From: Psychrobacillus sp. BL-248-WT-3
GTDB taxonomy: Bacteria > Bacillota > Bacilli > Bacillales_A > Planococcaceae
Direction of reading: 5' to 3'
Length of the DNA: 46,088 nt
Assembly: GCF_012843435.1 (NCBI RefSeq)
Contig: NZ_JABAFC010000029.1
Span: forward strand, 1-46,088
The number at the start of each line of letters is the position of its first letter. Positions within the stretch are counted from its first letter, which is position 1. Positions 42,222-46,088 of this stretch are shown here, piece by piece. The position numbers and the translations under genes are program-made. Under the pieces are notes generated by a model, which saw nothing but the letters and a program-made list of their open reading frames with translations, was not told the DNA's origin and did no database searches.

Positions 42222-43772
42222 CAACAACCCTATTACCCACTCCTTCACATCCACAAGTCGGTTGGATGGTGGTCTTTCTGTCTCACCCGAAACGATTAGG
42301 GGAACAACGGAATCTACCCGATGGAGGGAGCCATGTGCACCGCCACCAGCATGATCATGACTATGTTTTTCAATAAATTCGTAAGAAGGCTTTGCATCTA
42401 CTATGATAACTTTTCCGGTTTGGGAGTGGAGTGCGCCGTAGAGCCGAGCTAGCGCATCAGGATATGTGTGATAGCGTAAAGTTCCTTGCTCATCTTTTAT
42501 ATCTAGAGTAGCCATATCTCCCTCTAATTGCCATGACTGCTTGTATTCATCTATATAAGGCCCATTTGGTGAGAAGGTGAGTTCTTTGTCGTTTGTGCTT
42601 ATAACATGATTCGTTTGTTCATCGCTCCATGCAATAAAACCAATTCGTTCATCCTTTTTTAATCTTTCTACTACATCAGAAAAAGAGATTTTTTTATCAT
42701 TTAAATAGATGTAGGCCATTCGTTCATTCACTGCGATGGCTAGCTGTGCATTTTCTTTTCCTCTTTCTAAGAAGGTGTAACCCTTTAACAATTCATTTAA
42801 ATCAATCAAAGCCGTTTCCTTTTCTTCCTTAACTGCAGATTGACCACTATCACCCAGGACTACCCATGTTACCTCCTCTACTGCATCTTCCCAAGAGCCA
42901 AAACTATTCAACAGCTCTTGCAGTGCTTGGTCAGCCTTCTCAATCCCAGATCTATCACCAGGACCATTTTTATGTATGGAAGCATCCGCATCTGGGAAAT
43001 AGGCTAGAGTAAAGGCGGGAAGCTTCCCTTGTCCAATTAGATAAGTCAGTTCATTAGAAGTAAACTCATTATTTACCCCCATCCGCTTCCAGACGTATTT
43101 ATATCTGTCGTTCTCTGGATTATATTGAGATAAGCCACCGAGCGAAAAAAGCATTGGTCCTTTCACTTTTATCTCTTTTGGCAAGAGATCTGTAATAGAA
43201 AGTAGCTTAGGTACATGTAAATCCTGCTGAAAGCTACCCCGGTATAATAATCCATTAACAGAAGCAGTCTGAATTTGAGCATTTGCCAATTCTTCGTGAA
43301 TTGTTAGAACTTCCTTACTTAAATGTGTTTCATTCAGACGAATAACACTATCAGCCACTACATTTTTAACTCCATTGTCCCATATCTCCCTGATCCCACT
43401 TCCATAACTGACCATGCGTTCCTCATCTTTTTTAAACCAAATTAAGCCTGGAATTTTATGCTGATTTGCATATGTTCCAGTCAACAAGGTGCTATCTATT
43501 GTCACGGACATTGTTGGATAAGAACTAATAAAATCTGGATAGAAATCACCATTATTTATTAAAAATGAGAACGCCGGTGCCTTTCCCTCTTTTATCGTCT
43601 GCTGCAATGGTTCTGCCATTAATGAATCGACAACAATAAGAACTACCGGCTTTTTAGTAGCTTCGATCTTAACTTCCTTAAGCTTTTTAGTTGGAGACAT
43701 AGAAATAGCTAATATAAGTCCTCCACATACAACAAGCAATATAGCTAATATGATTAGTACTGTTTTCTTCAC
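42210..43772 (-). CDS. Membrane-anchored alkaline phosphatase superfamily phosphodiesterase
   Basis: 520 residues: an N-terminal membrane helix (about 4-24), then an extracellular catalytic domain of the type I phosphodiesterase/nucleotide pyrophosphatase family. Metal and nucleophile sites are visible: Asp49 (VVDSL), Thr87 nucleophile (YPTMSVT), FPDADASIHKNGP, LGDSGQS and HDHAGGGAHGS. It hydrolyses phosphodiester or phosphate bonds on the cell surface; the substrate is unknown. GTG start with AGGTGA six bases upstream. Transcribed away from the K+ channel gene. Confidence 0.82.
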   Translation of the reverse strand: MKKTVLIILAILLVVCGGLILAISMSPTKKLKEVKIEATKKPVVLIVVDSLMAEPLQQTIKEGKAPAFSFLINNGDFYPDFISSYPTMSVTIDSTLLTGTYANQHKIPGLIWFKKDEERMVSYGSGIREIWDNGVKNVVADSVIRLNETHLSKEVLTIHEELANAQIQTASVNGLLYRGSFQQDLHVPKLLSITDLLPKEIKVKGPMLFSLGGLSQYNPENDRYKYVWKRMGVNNEFTSNELTYLIGQGKLPAFTLAYFPDADASIHKNGPGDRSGIEKADQALQELLNSFGSWEDAVEEVTWVVLGDSGQSAVKEEKETALIDLNELLKGYTFLERGKENAQLAIAVNERMAYIYLNDKKISFSDVVERLKKDERIGFIAWSDEQTNHVISTNDKELTFSPNGPYIDEYKQSWQLEGDMATLDIKDEQGTLRYHTYPDALARLYGALHSQTGKVIIVDAKPSYEFIEKHSHDHAGGGAHGSLHRVDSVVPLIVSGETERPPSNRLVDVKEWVIGLLGGS

Positions 43773-43904
43773 TTTTAGTCACCTATCTTCCATTCGTATT
43801 GTTAGTATGGTGATTTCGAAATGAATACATGCTTATTTAATGATAAAAGATATTCTTTTCAGATGACATCTTCACCAGTTGTTTTACTTTATAGGAAAGA
43901 CACA

Positions 43905-44375
43905 TCAACTACCTGTTTGCCCATCATTGTCACTGCTTTGCTCACTTTCATTTTCGTTTTTTGCATCTTCTCCACTGCTACCTCCCTTTTCACTCAAAGC
44001 ACTAACAAAAAATGCGGTTGGCAGCAGAAGACCGATCGCTGATTGTATAAGCGCAAAGAACCGCGCCTTTCCTACAGGCACCAAGTCACCATAGCCTACT
44101 GATAAAATGGTGACTCCACTGAAATAGAGATAATCTAAAAAATTTTCTCCTCCATTTTTCCCCTCTTCAGTGCTGACTCTTACTACATCTCCTTCCATAG
44201 ACAATAAGTAATAAAGAACAGCAAATCCAAAAGTAAAGCCAAGCATAGCGAAAAATAGCTTTTGGAATAAAGTTGACTGAAAATAGCTTTTCTTATATTT
44301 ATGACCTGAAAAGAAATAGTATAAGGTTGTTACCAAAAATAAGATTGTCAATCCCATTAGTATCGTAGAAAACAT
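43905..44375 (-). CDS. Two-helix potassium channel family protein
   Basis: 156 residues: two N-terminal hydrophobic helices, a pore loop with selectivity filter LSVGYGD (91-97) within TILSVGYGDLVPVG, and a C-terminal inner helix. Filter SVGYGD is a minor variant of TVGYGD. It is followed by a short acidic tail and has no RCK domain. A simple potassium pore in the plasma membrane is likely. AGAGGA lies eight bases before the ATG. Downstream are about 130 bp without a feature. Confidence 0.82.
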   Translation of the reverse strand: MFSTILMGLTILFLVTTLYYFFSGHKYKKSYFQSTLFQKLFFAMLGFTFGFAVLYYLLSMEGDVVRVSTEEGKNGGENFLDYLYFSGVTILSVGYGDLVPVGKARFFALIQSAIGLLLPTAFFVSALSEKGGSSGEDAKNENESEQSSDNDGQTGS

Positions 44376-44668
44376 GCGTCTTTTCCTCTCTGTCTCTCGT
44401 GTCCATCCAGTTTAAAAATATACAAAGTAACTAATATGAAAACGAAAATATAGATACCCTTTTATTTCATCAATTAAGACGTAGTATGCATGGGAATGTA
44501 CGTATTTATTACTAAAGGACAAAAAGACATGGAAACGATTCTTAAGAGCCTTCTAATGCAATGATTATTTTCGTTAATAACAGCCTGAACTCTTTTGGTG
44601 ATTAACAATTACTTTATCTAGACATTCATTACTCTTATACATGGGATTACGCCCTTTTAGGAAACAAC
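44376..44668. other. Intergenic stretch without a supported gene
   Basis: About 290 bp between the channel gene and the tRNA terminator. A 24-codon ORF (44490-44564) starting MGMYVFITKGQKD has no ribosome binding site; the first residues faintly recall HmoB-like proteins and could be a relic. Otherwise I see nothing. Confidence 0.5.
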
Positions 44669-44700
44669 AAAAAAGACCTCTAACATAGTTGTTAGAGATC
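44669..44700 (-). terminator. Terminator of the tRNA operon
   Basis: gacctctaac / gttagagatc stem (near-perfect) followed in the minus sense by six T. Confidence 0.85.
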
Positions 44701-44732
44701 TTGATATGTATGACGTTAAGTCACGAATATGA

Positions 44733-44814
44733 TACCGGTGGTCGGGGTCGAACCGACACATCCGAAGATACGGGATTTTGAGTCCCGCGCGTCTGCCAAT
44801 TCCGCCACACCGGC
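44733..44814 (-). tRNA. tRNA-Leu (CAA)
   Basis: Class II tRNA with anticodon CAA in the loop CTCAAAA, reading UUG. Acceptor GCCGGTG / CACCGGT with a G-U at pair 1-72. No encoded CCA. Last gene of the cluster, matching the final Leu of trnD. Confidence 0.93.
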
Positions 44815-44845
44815 ATATTGAAGGCAGTAAATACTTTTTTAAAAT

Positions 44846-44919
44846 TGGAGGCGGCAACCGGATTTGAACCGGTGATAAAGGTGTTGCAGACCTGTGCCTT
44901 ACCACTTGGCTATGCCGCC
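44846..44919 (-). tRNA. tRNA-Cys (GCA)
   Basis: Anticodon loop CTGCAAC, acceptor GGCGGCA / TGCCGCC, encoded CCA. Confidence 0.94.
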
Positions 44920-44925
44920 TTAATT

Positions 44926-45000
44926 TGGAGCGGAAGACGAGGTTCGAACTCGCGACCCCCACCTTGGCAAGGTGGTGTTCTACCACTGAACTACTTCCGC
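44926..45000 (-). tRNA. tRNA-Gly (GCC)
   Basis: Anticodon loop TTGCCAA, acceptor GCGGAAG / CTTCCGC, encoded CCA. Confidence 0.95.
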
Positions 45001-45006
45001 AAATAA

Positions 45007-45078
45007 CTGGGGTACCTGGATTCGAACCAGGGCATGACGGAATCAAAATCCGTTGCCTTACCGCTTGGCTATACCCCA
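45007..45078 (-). tRNA. tRNA-Gln (TTG)
   Basis: Anticodon loop TTTTGAT, acceptor TGGGGTA / TACCCCA, no encoded CCA (TTA follows the discriminator). Confidence 0.93.
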
Positions 45079-45079
45079 A

Positions 45080-45156
45080 TGGGGCGACCGATGGGAATTG
45101 AACCCACGAATGCCGGAATCACAATCCGGTGCGTTAACCACTTCGCCACGACCGCC
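45080..45156 (-). tRNA. tRNA-His (GTG), copy 1
   Basis: Anticodon GTG in the loop TTGTGAT. Extra 5' G (-1) opposite C73, acceptor GCGGTCG / CGGTCGC, encoded CCA. Confidence 0.95.
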
Positions 45157-45190
45157 ACAGAATAAAAAAAAGAGCTAACCAGATAGAATA

Positions 45191-45267
45191 TGGGGCGACT
45201 GATGGGAATTGAACCCACGAATGCCGGAATCACAATCCGGTGCGTTAACCACTTCGCCACAACCGCC
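45191..45267 (-). tRNA. tRNA-His (GTG), copy 2
   Basis: Same as copy 1 except one compensatory acceptor pair (C6-G67 becomes T6-A67: GCGGTTG / CAGTCGC). Encoded CCA. Confidence 0.95.
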
Positions 45268-45291
45268 ATTATTCAAAGTTAACTTATTATT

Positions 45292-45365
45292 TGGCAGGGG
45301 CAGTAGGAATCGAACCCACATCAAAGGTTTTGGAGACCTCTATTCTACCGTTAAACTATGCCCCT
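45292..45365 (-). tRNA. tRNA-Trp (CCA)
   Basis: Anticodon CCA in CTCCAAA, acceptor AGGGGCA / TGCCCCT, encoded CCA. Confidence 0.95.
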
Positions 45366-45371
45366 AATAAC

Positions 45372-45455
45372 TGGTGGAGGGGGACGGATTCGAACCGCCG
45401 AACCCTAAGGAGCGGATTTACAGTCCGCCGCGTTTAGCCACTTCGCTACCCCTCC
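45372..45455 (-). tRNA. tRNA-Tyr (GTA)
   Basis: Class II with long variable arm, anticodon GTA in CTGTAAA, acceptor GGAGGGG / CCCCTCC, encoded CCA. Confidence 0.95.
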
Positions 45456-45464
45456 ACTAGACAG

Positions 45465-45540
<76 letters not shown>

Positions 45541-45544
45541 GTAA

Positions 45545-45620
45545 TGGTGGCTCAGGACGGAATCGAACCGCCGACACAAGGATTTTCAGTCCTTTGCTCT
45601 ACCGACTGAGCTACTGAGCC
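45545..45620 (-). tRNA. tRNA-Phe (GAA)
   Basis: Anticodon GAA in CTGAAAA, acceptor GGCTCAG / CTGAGCC, encoded CCA. Confidence 0.95.
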
Positions 45621-45642
45621 ACATACGTACATTAAAGATAAA

Positions 45643-45718
45643 TGGCGGTCCCGACCGGGATCGAACCGGCGATCTCCTGCGTGACAGGCAGGCATGTTAA
45701 CCGCTACACCACGGGACC
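45643..45718 (-). tRNA. tRNA-Asp (GTC)
   Basis: Anticodon GTC in CTGTCAC, acceptor GGTCCCG / CGGGACC, encoded CCA. Confidence 0.95.
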
Positions 45719-45721
45719 ATT

Positions 45722-45798
<77 letters not shown>

Positions 45799-45917
45799 AT
45801 AATATAAGTGTTGAAATTTAAATCAACTACGCATTTAGTGAGTTTTACGTCTTCCACGCTTTGCTTTCTTCGTGAAGCGATTTGCTCCACCCGCGACAAT
45901 GCTAAGTGTGATTAAAA

Positions 45918-45993
45918 TGGTGGAGGATGACGGGCTCGAACCGCCGACCCTCTGCTTGTAAGGCAGATGCTCTCCCAGCTGAGCTAATCCTCC
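45918..45993 (-). tRNA. tRNA-Val (TAC)
   Basis: Anticodon TAC in CTTACAA, acceptor GGAGGAT / ATCCTCC, encoded CCA. An unusually long gap (about 120 bp) separates it from fMet. Confidence 0.95.
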
Positions 45994-46015
45994 GTAATGC
46001 TGGTTTAAAAATAAA

Positions 46016-46088
46016 TGGTGACCCCTACGGGATTCGAACCCGTGTTACCGCCGTGAAAGGGCGGTGTCTTAACCGCTTGACCAAGGGG
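46016..46088 (-). tRNA. tRNA-Glu (TTC), truncated by window edge
   Basis: Anticodon TTC in CTTTCAC, encoded CCA. The 5' end (two bases of the acceptor) is outside the window. First gene of the visible cluster; further trnD-type genes and rRNA probably lie beyond. Confidence 0.92.

Noticed and set aside
44490-44564. 24-codon ORF starting MGMYVFITKGQKD, faintly like HmoB
   Set aside because: No ribosome binding site and too short for a credible match; kept only as a remark.

Overview
The window is chromosomal DNA of an AT-rich, endospore-former-type member of the Bacillales. The evidence is the strong AGGAGG-type ribosome binding sites, frequent TTG and GTG starts, T-box control of an aminoacyl-tRNA synthetase, CCA-encoding tRNA genes, and many genes whose closest counterparts I know from the yhb-yhc-yhe region of Bacillus subtilis (yheA, yheB, yheE, bmrC/bmrD, yhcX, yhcY/yhcZ, yhcT, pgcA, queG, trmL). 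Gene order differs from B. subtilis, so a relative such as a Planococcaceae or Psychrobacillus-like genome is a reasonable guess, not a proof.

Layout. 1-500: a non-coding array of degenerate units about 21 bp long, with a 105-bp higher-order period. 0.5-9.4 kb: a crotonase-fold enzyme, yheB-yheA, a ferritin-like protein, yheE, an LprI-like lipoprotein, an M20 hydrolase with a YfcC-type transporter, a methyltransferase behind a mini-ORF and a hairpin, and an MFS exporter. 9.6-18.2 kb: a membrane-anchored M1 peptidase, the heterodimeric multidrug ABC transporter bmrC-bmrD behind a leader peptide and terminator, a chromate transporter, and a CBS/DUF21 transporter whose Shine-Dalgarno sequence is separated from its TTG start by a hairpin. 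18.2-24.4 kb: an accessory-looking patch with a GC-rich palindromic element, an IS1182-type transposase remnant, a frameshifted metallo-beta-lactamase gene, a dehydrogenase-like gene, small membrane or unknown proteins, the yhcY-yhcZ two-component system and several dispersed intergenic repeats. 24.9-36.8 kb: mostly housekeeping genes (pgcA, a GNAT-nitrilase fusion, a DsbB/thioredoxin pair, RluA, HIT, aldo-keto reductase, trmL, queG, a B3/B4 protein). 37-44.4 kb: an ECF sigma factor and anti-sigma pair, T-box-controlled proS, a threonine-aldolase-like enzyme, a membrane-anchored phosphodiesterase and a potassium channel. 44.7-46.1 kb: fourteen tRNA genes on the minus strand, in almost the order of B. 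subtilis trnD (Glu, Val, fMet, Asp, Phe, Thr, Tyr, Trp, His, His, Gln, Gly, Cys, Leu), cut by the right edge. An rRNA operon probably lies just beyond.

Working together: bmrC/bmrD, the MFS protein and the chromate transporter are export functions. yhcY/yhcZ is a sensor-regulator pair with a four-cysteine GAF domain. trmL, queG, RluA, proS and the tRNA cluster form a translation and tRNA-modification theme. The most interesting signals are non-coding: the 21/105-bp array, the bmr leader attenuator, the hairpin-bridged Shine-Dalgarno at 16.7 kb, the ribosome-binding-site-masking hairpin at 7.3 kb, a 30-bp perfect palindrome at 31.87 kb, a structured intergenic segment at 36.8-37.0 kb, and repeats that double as terminators. 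I saw no CRISPR array, prophage or complete insertion sequence.
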